A stretch of DNA of 64,000 nucleotides from Nipponacmea schrenckii. Its lineage: Eukaryota; Mollusca; Gastropoda; Lottiidae. Location of the stretch: the NCBI GenBank assembly GCA_030562195.1, contig JAUJPP010000007.1, forward strand, positions 31,059,769-31,123,768, given 5' to 3'. The notes beneath the pieces are model-generated. The model worked only from the letters and a program-made list of their open reading frames with translations, did no database searches and was not told the DNA's origin. A program made the translations under genes and the position numbers. Position 1 is the first letter of the stretch. Each line of letters starts with the position of its first letter. Shown piece after piece: positions 23,757 through 34,582 of the stretch.

Positions 23757-24300
23757 ACTCCCACATTATAAGGTTTGAATGAAACTTTCTGTGATCAAAT
23801 GATTAATGAGATCTTGGACAAGTTGGATAGTGATGATTTTCCGTGAACATTTTTTGATTTATTGCCCTTGACTCTGTCAAAATCCATCGAAATAGACTTT
23901 TGAACACAGTAGAGACAACAGTTTTCATCTGATTTAAATGAAATTTGGTGTGATCGTTGAAGTCAGAACGAGGCGAAGTTGGCTTGTGATTGCGATAGAC
24001 AATGCAGTTTTCATCTGATTTGAGTGAAATTTGATGTGATCATTTATATTGATAAGATCTTGAACAAGTTCAATATTGACTATTTTGCGAAGAACTATAT
24101 TTGAGTTATTGCCCTTGCACATGATAATTAGCTAGTAAATGCAATAGAGACTAGATTTCATCTGATTTGAATCAAATTTGGTGTGAACATTTATATTGAT
24201 GATTGGATTAGACCTAGATAATGTTAGAGTTTCTGCTGTGTTAAAACAGAAAATATATTTTAAAGTGGGCGTATCTTGCTAGGCAACCGCTTGTTTTTTT
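23757..24300 (+). repeat. HINE/pearl-like element nested in the TIR transposon
   Basis: Three degenerate core units (catctgatttaaatgaaatt and similar) ending in GTGGGCGTATCTTGCTAGGC near 24267 and a T-run. It is 5'-truncated and belongs to the same subfamily as the copies at 1-511 and 4090-4706. Confidence 0.55.
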
Positions 24301-25060
24301 TTTACAATACAACTGAATAAATAAACCAAGTAGCTTTTATTTCACTAACAGAATATTTTTCCCCAAGCCCAATGTTTCTACAAATTATTAAACATAAATT
24401 CAATGTCTGGAAGCACAGTTCTACTCTGGAAAGAAAAAGCGAAAAGCAATATCTGAGAAACAATTATCTTAACTTACTACTATCTGCTGTAATAGGTCTA
24501 AGGCATTCTGGAGTAAAATGCCTTGAGAAAACTGTCAGTCTCTCCAAATTTAATGCATCTTTCCTGGTGGATCTTACAATTTACAAAATTCTTGAACGCC
24601 ATTTAGGATGTTTTGGACATTTGATAGGTGGAAAAAACTTAAACCTTTATGTCTTGTACGACTTCTTGAACAGCCAACTATACAGCATTTTTCTATTTGG
24701 TTAGTTCAGTTCAGATTCATCAGACACTCAGTAGACATTGGGCCTATAGGCCAATCAGTAGATTACCAAGCACAATTTCAACTTCATAATTATATCACTT
24801 ATACTTTATTAAAAAAAACATATTGATAAGTATTAATAATAACATATTATAGAAAACTGTGACACAATTTTATAAATTCGAGGGGCTAATTTTCATTGAT
24901 GAATATCGATTTATCGCTGTTGTTATTGTCTAGCGCTATGTATTTATACTACACCGGAAGTAAGTCATGCATGTGGAGTGTCAAATTCTCCTAACCATAA
25001 ATTGAAGCGGAAGTAGACCTGACTTGGCGTTCCAGTCAGTATACAGTTCTATGGTTGAAG

Positions 25061-25095
25061 CAAGCCACTTTTTAAAGGCCTAAAGAATTTATAAT
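25061..25095 (+). repeat. Ngaro A1 repeat, second part
   Basis: caagccactttttaaaggcc and the following bases match A2 at 31926-31959, completing A1 across the TIR insertion. The A1/A2 identity ends at ataat (25095). Confidence 0.8.
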
Positions 25096-25295
25096 TTTTG
25101 ATTTTTGATTGTACTTCATTCTTTATTAATCTGTGTTAATTGCATAGTATATGATCGTGTGTTATACTACACAAAAAGGTTTCTGTCTTAGACGTGTAAT
25201 CCCGCGCTTATTCAAAATTTTGATTAAAGTGTCAATTCTGTCCAACACGTGCTAATTTGTTTTGAACTAAAGATAGTCGAAACGGGGTATTTCAG

Positions 25296-25897
25296 TATGG
25301 ATAAGGCTTGCTCAACAAAGTATAAGGTTGTTTGGTACAAGCCACATCAAGCGTTTATCAAATTTCGTTGATATGAACAAGTCGCTCAGCAATTTCTCTC
25401 TTGATGAAAAATTTTTTGATGTGGATTGGAAAGGCTACGGCGGTCTTAAGTTACGGAACGACAATCACGGTCGTCTCCACAAATATAACGACTCAATGAT
25501 GGGAGCCGATTCGGTAGTTCTGCAACTAGGTTCAAATGACCTTTGTAATGTCGGCTATAACCCGGCCATTTAAGCCAGAGATATTCTATCCTTTGCCCAG
25601 TTTCTTAGAGATGGGTTAGGGGTAAAAAGTGTTGTAATCAGCCAGCTTCTTCCCAGACGTAATGCGCCGGATCTGGCTTTCAATGATCGGGTGGTGGCCG
25701 TTAACGTTTCCATTTCCAAGAAGTTAGCAAATGGAAACATTGAAAATATATTTTTGTGGAAACACCGAGTAGGAGTGTGGAAACCAAATGTAGACATATA
25801 CTGTCCAGATGGAATTCATTTGAATTTGTCAGAGGGGTACCCAAGGTACTTCCGTAGCTTGCGTGACGCCATTAGACGGTACCGACCTCGTCAGTAA
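25296..25897 (+). pseudogene. Ngaro SGNH/GDSL hydrolase-like ORF (one stop, one frameshift)
   Basis: An esterase-like accessory ORF near the 5' end of the Ngaro element. SGNH blocks are visible: GTSHIKRL (nucleophile Ser, 25334-25357), LQLGSNDLC (Gly/Asn, about 25522-25548) and PDGIHLN (Asp/His, about 25807-25827). The ATG at 25296 (MDKACSTKYKVV) is one base out of frame with the body near 25325. An in-frame TAA at 25571-25573 interrupts an otherwise continuous frame to 25897. SGNH hydrolases have been reported in some YR elements and in CR1 ORF1. The substrate is unknown. Its position before gag, separated by a minisatellite, is notable. Confidence 0.75.
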
Positions 25898-26159
25898 TTT
25901 AATTTGTCGGAATTTAACAATCTATAGCTTGGGGCATCCTGTCAATGTTAAATTGGTTTTTCATATTCCTTTTTGTACGGTTGGGTCATCATGTCAGCGT
26001 TAGGTTGGTGGATGTTTCTCCGTATTCCTTATTCTTCTTTTTCCATTACCCCCGTTTGGTTTTCATACTCCTGATGGTCAAAATCCTGACTGCACATTTT
26101 CTTGGTGTGCAGTATCAATCTAAAAATTGAGTTATATAAATGCCCGTATTATTGTGTCG

Positions 26160-26830
26160 TTAATGCACACTGCTTGGGTGGTTTTTATGGTGCCGAAAAT
26201 GCACACAGTATGATTGAGTGGTTTTTATAGCCATGGTGCCGATAATGTACACCGTTTTATCAAGTGGTTTTATAGCCATGGTGCCGATAATGCACACCGT
26301 TTTATTGAGTGGTTTTATAACCAAGGTGCCGATAATGCACTCGGTTTTATTGAGTGGTTTTATAACCCTGGTGCCGATAATGCACACAGTTTAAATGAGT
26401 GGTTTTATAGCCATAGTGCCGACATTGCACCTAGTTTTCATTGAGAGGTTTTTATAGCCATGGTGCCGATAATGCACACAGTTTTATTGAGTGGTTTTTA
26501 TAGCCATGGTGCGGACAATGCACACAGTTTTATCGAGTGGTTTTTATAGCCATGGTGCTGATAATGCACACAGTTTTATCGAGTGGTTTTTATAGTCATG
26601 GTGCCGATAATACACTCAGTTTAGATTGAGTGCCAGTGCCGATAATGCACATTGTTTGATGATGTTCTTTCATAGACACGATGGCTTTAATGCACGCTGC
26701 CTTTGTGTAGAATAAAATAATGCATACTGTTTGATGAGAGGCTTTTATAGCCAAGATGCCGATAATGCTCAATGTTAGTTGAGTTTTGGTTAGAGGGTGC
26801 TTCCTACTGCGATGGTGCCGACAATGCACA
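26160..26830. repeat. ~45-bp minisatellite between hydrolase and gag
   Basis: About 14 units of ~45-60 bp: GTGCCGATAATGCACAC, then agttttattgagtggttt and tatagccatg. Many units are 45 bp, so the frame is kept: 26214-26444 (+) reads GADNAHRFIEWFY repeatedly, and the minus strand is also partly open. No separate start signal or conservation is known, so coding is unproven. Confidence 0.85.
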
Positions 26831-27036
26831 TTGAAAGTGTTAGTGGGTCCAATTTTTCACGATTTTCTTTTTTTTCTTTTTAATGGACGTTTGTAGTTCC
26901 ATTTGGATATCTATCAAAATAAATGCTAGTGGCTCGCTATTAAAGATGTTGATGTTGCCAGTCGTAAATTGTCAGTCTTTTTCGGAGACTTATTTGTGTT
27001 ATTCATATTGAACAACTTTCTTTCAGAAGTGTCTCA

Positions 27037-28027
27037 ATGTCGGCACCATCTAAAAGGAAATCTGGACTAGCTTTGAGTACTAAAGAGTACCCTAAGAAGA
27101 AAAGGTCAGCAAGTGTTGGTGGACCTGATACATGCAGTCTCACACAAGAAGCCGAGGATAGAATTGTGGATAAACTCTTTCATAAACTTTCAAACCATCG
27201 TTTATTTGTTCAGAATCTCCAGTCTCCCGTGGATCAAGCTTCGACAGTTAGTGAAGCGTTATCGAGTTCACAGAATGGATCCCGGAACGTGTCATCTGAA
27301 GTTACACCAACTTCCCAAACATTGGATGGAAATGTTTCAGGTACTCCTGAGTTAAATGCTGGGAATAATCCCCCAACAATTTCTCATCCTTCACATTCCT
27401 ACAATTTGGGTATATCTGCCCACATTTCAGATAAGCTCAAATCCTGCATTTGGCAAAAAGCTTTTATAGAGTTTTCATCGTTATTACCTGAAGGATTATC
27501 CGAAGGGTTTAACATCGACGTTGAAAATTCGGGAAAGGATAAACTTTTGAAAATTGTTTCCAGACCCAAGTCAAAAGTGCTTAGCATTGACAGCTGGCTC
27601 AAAGCATTCCATTTTTTCATGGACATATATTTGCAGAAATATCCGGATTCTTATTCGGGACTTTTATCTTATGCTGCACTTATACAGGATTTGAGCAGAT
27701 CTTATGGCCAAAAGGCTTTTCTATTTTATGATTCAACATTTAGAAATCACATGCAGTCACAGCCTCTTCAATGGGGTGTTATGCACTCTGAACTTTGGTT
27801 GCATGCCACAACACTTTATGGACATCAGTCCCAAAATGACGGGCCCTCAAAGCAGAAACGTTTGTGCTACGCCTTTAATCAGAAAAACGGTGGCAAGCAT
27901 CCTCGTTTTAGATGTTAAGAGTAATAACGATTCTGAACGAATTCAGACACCTTCAACCAGTTCCTTTCGTACCTCCCGCAGACAAAACTCCCAGTCACAA
28001 GCTACCATCGCCGATAAATCCTCTTAA
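27037..28027 (+). pseudogene. Ngaro gag-like ORF1
   Basis: ATG at 27037 (MSAPSKRKSG). The N-terminus has a basic KKKR patch, as in a nuclear localisation signal. A Ser/Thr-rich middle follows, then a helical region around SWLKAFHFFMDIYLQKYPD (typical of YR-element gag). The end is zinc-knuckle-like, RLCYAFNQKNGGKHPRF. The frame stops at 27918 and a different frame (LDVKSNNDSERIQ) continues the likely C-terminus to 28027, so one frameshift is inferred at about 27910. The role is presumably RNA binding and particle assembly. Confidence 0.7.
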
Positions 28028-28072
28028 ATTACACAATGTTCTTGAAGGTTATCACTTAATCGATCGAGACTT

Positions 28073-30430
28073 TTGGTGCGTGGTTTCGAGAAAGGCTTTC
28101 GGATTCCTTTTAATGGTGAAAGGAAGTTGCGTGTGTCAAAAAACCATACTTCTTGTAATCAAAATAAAGAGGCGTTCGTTAAAAAGTTAGAGAAGGAATC
28201 TTGTGCTGGCTGTATACGGGGTCCCTTTTCAACCCCTCCTTTTAAGAATATTATTTGTTCACCTCTTGGACTTGTTCCTAAAGCAACTAGTGCAGACGGT
28301 GCTGTCTCTTTTAGAGTAATTCATGACCTTTCATTTCCGGTTGGTAATTCGATCAACTCATGTATAGACAAAAGCTTCACAGAAGTAACATATGACTCTA
28401 TAGATGACGTTATTTCTATTGTTAAACTGTTAGGTCGCGGTTGTCTCATGGCCAAAAGTGATATATTAGATGCCTATCGTCAGATCCCAATTCACCCTTC
28501 CGATTATGAGTTGCTTGGATTTACCGTTAAGAATGGCAAAGATATAGACTATTATTATGATACGTGCTTGCCGATGGGCTTGAGTGCAAGCTGTCAAATC
28601 TTTGAACGGTTTAGTTCTGCTTTGCATTGGGTCATGACCAATAAACATGGTGCCCATGTAAGTCATATGATCGACGATTTCTTTTTCGCAGGTCCAGCAA
28701 AATCAGAATTTTGTTTGAAGTCCTTAAATAATTTTTCATCCCTTGCGGCTTCTATTGGACTACCTCTGAAGCCAGAAAAAACTGTTCTTCCAACAACACG
28801 ATCTATGGCATCGAGATAGACTCTATTTTAATGTTGAGTCGACTTCCGCTTGACAAAGTCATGAAGATTCGTTAGTTGTTATTGCGTTTTAAAGTCCGGA
28901 AAAAAGTATCACTCCGTGAACTTCAGAGTCTGATTGGGCTCCTTAATTTTGCATCGTCCGTCGTGGTACCGGGACGGGCATTTTTAAGACGTTTGATTGA
29001 TTTGACTAAAGGTATTTCGAAAGCTCATTATCAGATTCGTCTCAATAAGGAAGCAAGATTAGATTTACATGCTTGGTTACTGTTTATTGGTAATTTTAAC
29101 GGAAAATGTATGTTTCTAAACGACAATTGGTTATCTTCAGATACTATTAAATTGTATACAGACGCTGCGTCGACCAAAGGTTACGCGGCAGTTTTCGGTT
29201 CCAAGTGGTTCGCCTTTCCTTGGTCTAAAGAGATGGAATCTTTGCATATTAATGCCATGGAGCTGCTTCCAATAGTTGTAGCCTTGGAAATGTGGGGTAA
29301 TTTAATGGAAAATCACAAGATTCTATTTCTGACCGATAACGAATGCACCAAATTTGTCATTAACAAAATGTCCTCTAAATGTCCGTTGATATAGACTATT
29401 ATTATGATACGTGCTTGCCGATGGGCTTGAGTGCAAGCTGTCAAATCTTTGAACGGTTTAGTTCTGCTTTGCATTGGGTCATGACCAATAAACATGGTGC
29501 CCATGTAAGTCATATGATCGACGATTTCTTTTTCGCAGGTCCAGCAAAATCAGAATTTTGTTTGAAGTCCTTAAATAATTTTTCATCCCTTGCGGCTTCT
29601 ATTGGACTACCTCTGAAGCCAGAAAAAACTGTTCTTCCAACAACACGATCTATGGCATCGAGATAGACTCTATTTTAATGTTGAGTCGACTTCCGCTTGA
29701 CAAAGTCATGAAGATTCGTGAGTTGTTATTGCGTTTTAAAGTCCGGAAAAAAGTTTCACTCCGTGAACTTCAGAGTCTGATTGGGCTCCTTAATTTTGCA
29801 TCGTCCGTCGTGGTACCGGGACGGGCATTTTTAAGACGTTTGATTGATTTGACTAAAGGTATTTCGAAAGCTCATTATCAGATTCGTCTCAATAAGGAAG
29901 CAAGATTAGATTTACATGCTTGGTTACTGTTTATTGGTAATTTTAACGGAAAATGTATGTTTCTAAACGACAATTGGTTATCTTCAGATACTATTAAATT
30001 GTATACAGACGCTGCGTCGACCAAAGGTTACGCGGCAGTTTTCGGTTCCAAGTGGTTCGCCTTTCCTTGGTCTAAAGAGATGGAATCTTTGCATATTAAT
30101 GCCATGGAGCTGCTTCCAATAGTTGTAGCCTTGGAAATGTGGGGTAATTTAATGGAAAATCACAAGATTCTATTTCTGACCGATAACGAATGCACCAAAT
30201 TTGTCATTAACAAAATGTCCTCTAAATGTCCGTTGATGATGCGCCTAGTTCGTAGGTTGGTTATCGCTACTCTTACCCATAATATTGTTTTTAAAGCTAA
30301 ACATATCCCGGTTATAACCAATACGTTGAGTGACTCTTTGTCTCGTTTGATGTTTCAGAAAGAGAGGGAAATAGCACCTCATTTGGATTCGGATCCCTTT
30401 CCCGTTCCAGTGGAGTTTTTGTCGGTTTAG
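28073..30430 (+). pseudogene. Ngaro reverse transcriptase / RNase H (internally duplicated)
   Basis: RT motifs: PLGLVPK (about 28264), FRVIHDLS, MAKSDILDAYRQIP (motif A, about 28449), CLPMGLSASCQIFERF (motif B, about 28566) and HMIDDFFFAG (motif C, about 28664-28693). RNase H motifs: LYTDAASTKGYAAVF (29152 and again 29999), NAMELLP and LTDNEC. A perfect-looking 847-bp tandem duplication (28543-29389 and 29390-30236) repeats the half from motif B to the RNase H end. The 847-bp length is not a multiple of 3, so the frame is lost. Both copies also share a frameshift at ATRSMASR-stop (28819, 29666). The first copy alone has a TAG at 28874. The second copy ends in the normal C-terminus at 30430. 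Confidence 0.85.
28543..30236 (+). repeat. 847-bp tandem duplication
   Basis: Units 28543-29389 and 29390-30236 differ at only two bases that I noticed: gattcgTtag versus gattcgTgag near 28874, and gtAtcac versus gtTtcac near 28908. The junction is cgttga/tatagact. Either a very recent unequal exchange or an assembly duplication. Confidence 0.9.
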
Positions 30431-30450
30431 ATAGTGGCGCTTGTAAAGTC

Positions 30451-31350
30451 TTGGAATCTTCAATGTCATCCTCGACTTTGTCCTGTTACAAAAATTACTG
30501 GTTAAAATTTACACAGTTTTGTCATCAGAGGAATTATCCCACAGTTCTACCGATTTCTCAGACTTGTTTAGTGAATTTTCTGGCCTTTTTATTTGATTCT
30601 GGGTATGCACCCAGTACGATTGCATCATCGGCATCTGCTATAAGTTATGTACATAAGTTGTCATCATTAGATGATCCGTCCGATACTTTTTTGGTTAAGA
30701 AGTTTATTAAAGGTGCTCAAAATTTGAAACCTACTTCAGATAATCGACTTCCGATATCTAAGAGCTTGCTAAAGCGTTTGGTTGACGCTATTCCGATAGT
30801 CGTTTCCCTACATTCTCACCAAGTTTTGATAAAAGCCATTTTTACTTTAGCATTTGCAGCTTTCCTTCGCATGGGTGAAATCTGCTTAAAATCTAACAAC
30901 GATCCATCTACTTTAATTCAAGTTTCGGACGTTCGAATTGAGTATTTAGGTGATAAACCTATTGCTTTAAAACTTAACTTACGTAATTTTAAACATAAAA
31001 AATCAACATCTCCTGTGTGCACCCTCTTAGTAGCAGTACCTGACAATGTAAGTGTATGCCCAGTCAACTGTTTACGTACCTACTTAATTGCATGTCCTCA
31101 TGTGTCCGGTCCTCCGTTTCAGTTCATGGACGGAAGCCCTATTTCGTATTTCTTTATAACCACAAGGTTAAAGAGTATTTTAGAATTCTTGAATTTGGAT
31201 CCAAGACTTTACAAGTCTCATTCCTTTAGAATTGGCTCTGCGAGTAGTGCCTTTTTTAACGGTCATTCAGAGGACGCCATTCGGAGATTCGGCCGCTGGA
31301 ATTCATCAGCAGTAAAAAATTATATTCGTGTTCCAAATCTGTTAGCATAG
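30451..31350 (+). CDS. Ngaro tyrosine recombinase
   Basis: A ~300-residue integrase-family recombinase that would insert the circular cDNA without duplicating the target. An N-terminal SAM-like/core-binding region (SCYKNYWLKFTQFCHQ, about 30478) is followed by the catalytic domain. Catalytic residues are the Arg in AAFLRMGEIC (about 30850-30880), HSFR (His-x-x-Arg, about 31218) and, in RFGRWNSSAVKNYIR (about 31281-31325), the Trp that replaces the second His and the nucleophile Tyr. The listed start is a TTG; the ATG at 30463 (MSSSTLSCYK) is a better start. It follows the RT stop by ~20-30 bp in another frame. This frame is uninterrupted, unlike the rest of the element. Confidence 0.85.
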   Translation: MESSMSSSTLSCYKNYWLKFTQFCHQRNYPTVLPISQTCLVNFLAFLFDSGYAPSTIASSASAISYVHKLSSLDDPSDTFLVKKFIKGAQNLKPTSDNRLPISKSLLKRLVDAIPIVVSLHSHQVLIKAIFTLAFAAFLRMGEICLKSNNDPSTLIQVSDVRIEYLGDKPIALKLNLRNFKHKKSTSPVCTLLVAVPDNVSVCPVNCLRTYLIACPHVSGPPFQFMDGSPISYFFITTRLKSILEFLNLDPRLYKSHSFRIGSASSAFFNGHSEDAIRRFGRWNSSAVKNYIRVPNLLA

Positions 31351-31565
31351 TTTCAATACGATCCGAAGTGCCAGTGTTAGACTGAACTTGGGATTATACA
31401 AATTTGTCGTTGTTAAATTAAGGTTCAAAGACATTAGTCATGTTGTCCAGGTATCAATTGCATAGATGTCAGCGTAGGCTGGTCAGATCTGTATTAAAAT
31501 TTTATCTGGATTTTAGATGAGTTTTGCGGACCTTGGATGGGCGGGTCTTCACGTAAACGTGTCGA

Positions 31566-31791
31566 CTTTGGCGGAATTTTATGTCCCATCTTTTCGATGG
31601 CTTTGTATATAGTTTCAATTCTTATGTTTGATTTAAATTTCACTACAATTTATTTGCATATTGTTATCGTCATTTATAAGAAATTTAAATAAATGACATT
31701 TTCGCAATTCAGTAGTTGATCTTTTGCCATCTCAAACGAGCAAGGTCCGTAAAACTCATGTTTGCATAAGGAGGTTGGAAGCAACACAAAT
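31566..31791 (+). repeat. Ngaro B1 direct repeat
   Basis: Nearly identical to B2 (32133-32359), starting actttggcggaattttatg and ending gaagcaacacaaat. It abuts A2 directly, as in the Ngaro split-repeat layout. Confidence 0.85.
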
Positions 31792-31959
31792 ACATAATTA
31801 TGGAAGATAATTACATTTGTGTAGTCTGTAAACTATTTTTATTGGGTTACGTCCCCGTATTCAATTATTAGTATAGCAGAGTTATTCCCCCTTTTAGGCC
31901 TTTTTAATCGTGACTTTGTTGAAGCAAGCCACTTTTTAAAGGCCTAAAGAATTTATAAT
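31786..31959 (+). repeat. Ngaro A2 direct repeat (uninterrupted copy of A1)
   Basis: Uninterrupted 174-bp counterpart of A1. It preserves the empty target ttgttgaagcaagcc of the TIR transposon. Confidence 0.85.
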
Positions 31960-32132
31960 GTTTGATTGCCTCCCACCTCCCCTCCTTCTCCAGTGTAAAT
32001 TCGTTGAGTTTATTAGTATATTTTATGATAGTTAAGAATAGATGGGTTGTTTGGTATTTAAATTTAGAAATGGACATATTTTATCGAATTGTTTTTTAGT
32101 TCAATTGTTGATTTAGATAAATCTATCGGTTT

Positions 32133-32359
32133 ACTTTGGCGGAATTTTATGTCCCATCTTTTCGATGGCTTTGTATATAGTTTCAATTCTTATGTTTGAT
32201 TTAAATTTCACTACAATTTATTTGCATATTGTTATCGTCATTTATCAGAAATTTAAATAAATGACATTTTCGCAATTAAGTAGTTGATCTTTTGCCATCT
32301 CAAACGAGCAAGGTCCGTAAAACTCATGTTTGCATAAGGAGGTTGGAAGCAACACAAAT
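32133..32359 (+). repeat. Ngaro B2 direct repeat, right end of element
   Basis: Matches B1 with few changes. It ends at acaaat, after which the foldback arm resumes (gtattttgtaataac). Confidence 0.85.
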
Positions 32360-32437
32360 GTATTTTGTAATAACAACATTGGTATTTGAAGCTGCAACAC
32401 TATCGAGAATATGGGCAAACTTATACCTCCATAATAT
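32360..32437. repeat. Foldback element, right arm (remainder)
   Basis: attggtatttgaagctgcaa, 'tatcgagaatatgg' and acctccataatatata pair with the outer part of the left arm (20255-20335). This completes the inverted repeat interrupted by the Ngaro insertion. Confidence 0.7.
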
Positions 32438-32514
32438 ATAACGTGAAAGCCCGTTTATATTATCATACACGTTTGTGATTTTTGATTGTATTTTACATAC
32501 AGTATTATAAAATC

Positions 32515-33110
32515 AAAGCTGCAATTATGTGGGTGCATACATTTCGGGAAACCATTTGAATTTGAATCTAAACAGTTGTCCAAATTTTCAACCCAGAGAA
32601 CGAGATTTGATAATTTTTATCTTGTGTTTTTTGGGGGAAAATGGTTATAGATGATGGTTTAGAAGAAAAGTTATAGAAAATGGTTTAGTAGGACAGTTAT
32701 AGATAATGATTATGATGAATAGCTATAGAGCATGGTTAATAAGAATAGTTATAGATAATGGTTTATTAGAATAGTTATTGATAATGGTTAAGAAGGGTGG
32801 TAATAGAAAATGGTTAAGAAGGATAGCTATACATAATGGTTTAGAGGAATAGTTACAGATAATGGTTTTACAAAAGTCCTTATAGATAATAGTGTAAGAA
32901 GGCTAGTTATAGATAATGGTTAAAACAGAGAGTTAAAGATATGTTGTTAGATGGACAATGAGCCAAAAGGAAAGATAACAGAAGGTAAACCAGTTTCGTT
33001 TCTTGTTTACGGTAAAAGAAGGAAGGCAAGATGGAATTTATTGTCTTGAATCTTACTAACATAATCGGACACAAAAAAAAAATTGGTTTGATGAATTTCC
33101 ACATTGAATA
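32515..33110 (+). repeat. Dispersed repeat with ~25-30-bp minisatellite (copy 1)
   Basis: The flank gctgcaattatgtgggtgca with ctaaacagttgtc is followed by ~13 units of 'ataatggttaagaagaatagttatag' type (32640-32930) and then atgagccaaaaggaaagata. The same order recurs at 39880-40620, so this is one repeat family with a minisatellite core. Confidence 0.65.
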
Positions 33111-33207
33111 CTAGAAATGTCAGCAAAAAAAAACAAAATGTATGTAGTAAGCAACTATTCTATAGAATATAACAGACACATTCGACGATTTTTTATAAGC
33201 CCACATG

Positions 33208-34010
33208 AAATGGGGGACGTTTATTGTCGTCACCCATGTCCGTCGGTCCGTCCGTCCGTCCGTCCGTCCGTCCGTACGTCCGTCCGTCCGTCCGTCCACA
33301 ATTGCTCGTAAACACTCTACAAGGTGTAATTCTTGACGAATTTAGATGAAACTTGATATGAGTGTTAATAATCACGCAAGGATGACCCCTATTGAAAATC
33401 AGCGAAACCGGAAAAAATTAAATATGAGTTCTTGCCCTTGTTCTTGAATGGCTCGTAAACACCCTATTGAAATTCAGTTAAATCGTAAAATATTTAGTAT
33501 CAGTTATTGCCCTTGTTTTTGAAAATGCGTTCAATTTTAGCTTGGAAACACTCTAGAAAGAACAATTCTTAATGGATTTTTGATAAAACTTGGCTTGAGT
33601 ATTTGTTTTTACCCAAGGATGAACCCTATTGAAAATCAAATAAATCAAAATATATTGAGTGTCAGTTATTGCCCTTGTTCTTCAAAACGCGTTCAATTTT
33701 AGCTTGTAAACACATTAGAAAGAACAATTTTTGATGGATTTGATGAAACTTGGCCTGAGTATTTGTTTTCTCCCGAGGATGATCCCTAATGAAAATCAGA
33801 TAAATAAAAAATATTGAGTGTCAGTTATTGCCCTTGTTTTTGAAAACGCTTTCAACTTTCGGCTTGTACACACTCTAAACATTCATTGTTGACAAATCTC
33901 GCTGAAATTGTTTAATATCACCCAAGGCTGAGCCCTATTCAAAATTACAAATATCAATATCTTATTTATATCGGTTAAAATTGTATTTGACCAAGTTATT
34001 TTATGACAGT
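33208..34010 (+). mobile_element. HINE/pearl-like element with pure (GTCC)n block
   Basis: CACATGAAATGGGGGACG, then ttattgtcgtcacccatgtc and a (GTCC)n tract to ~33297, then ccacaattgctcgtaaacac. About four core units of ~170-180 bp (gttattgcccttgttyttgaaa) follow. No GGGCGTAT end is found, so it is 3'-truncated near 34010. From there to 34582 nothing is recognised. Confidence 0.55.
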
Positions 34011-34582
34011 GATAACTGTGTAACTTACATAAGAATATTTCATGACGTTTATGATGTTCCGGAAAGTGAAAAGCAACGTGATTTGTTATTATAATATGGT
34101 AGTGTTATGTTTAGGACGATTGTGGATATAAGTTGACTTTTATTGCAGTGCGTTCTATCGAAAAATATTTTTTTTTTCGAATTCTGCTCAGAGCGCCCAG
34201 CCAAATCTACAAGTGCCACATACAAACTGTTAACACTTCTCCCGTAAATGCCGCGAGACTAAATCATTTGAATATATTTTTACGCCATTTTGTCCAAACG
34301 GAAATGACGTACCATGCTATGACTAACTTTGTTTTTTTCTCATTTAATCAATTTTTGATCAATTTTTTGTTGATTACTCTTTATCTTTGTTTACAAGATA
34401 GCAATTAATTAAGAATTATACAACTTAGTCGCTGACTTTTTAAATTTTAATTTTTGCCTTTTTTTCAACTTCTACATTTTTGTTTCGATCGATCTGAAAG
34501 TTAATAGATATATAGCCATTTTGATTGCGAACTGTAATTAATTTTCAAAATTTGCACTTCCGGAATATTGAAGGTATTATTA

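Larger units (their letters stand above)
22339..25053. mobile_element. 2.7-kb TIR DNA transposon, superfamily unresolved
   Basis: Perfect 34-bp terminal inverted repeats starting CATAGAACTGTATACTGACT, flanked by the 7-bp direct repeat GTTGAAG (22332-22338 and 25054-25060). The empty site is preserved at 31922-31930 (ttgttgaagcaagcc) in the A2 repeat, so the insertion is certain. Terminal CA and a 7-8-bp duplication recall P-type elements, but no transposase domain is recognised. A HINE fragment is nested inside at 23757-24300. Confidence 0.8.
22201..32359 (+). mobile_element. Ngaro-type tyrosine-recombinase retrotransposon
   Basis: Split direct repeats in the order A1 - ORFs - B1 - A2 - B2, diagnostic of Ngaro-type YR elements. 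A1 is 22200-22338 plus 25061-25095, B1 is 31566-31791, A2 is 31786-31959 and B2 is 32133-32359. ORFs are an SGNH hydrolase, gag, RT/RNase H and tyrosine recombinase. There is no target duplication, as expected for recombinase-mediated insertion; the junction lies in 'acaaat'. Insertion is proven by the intact left arm of the foldback. A1 is broken by a TIR transposon, and several ORFs are broken. Confidence 0.85.

Noticed and set aside
33238..33298. Regular GTCC repeats that might be read as a CRISPR-like or coding repeat
   Set aside because: It is a simple 4-bp microsatellite with no spacers, in the fixed 5' position of HINE/pearl-like elements.
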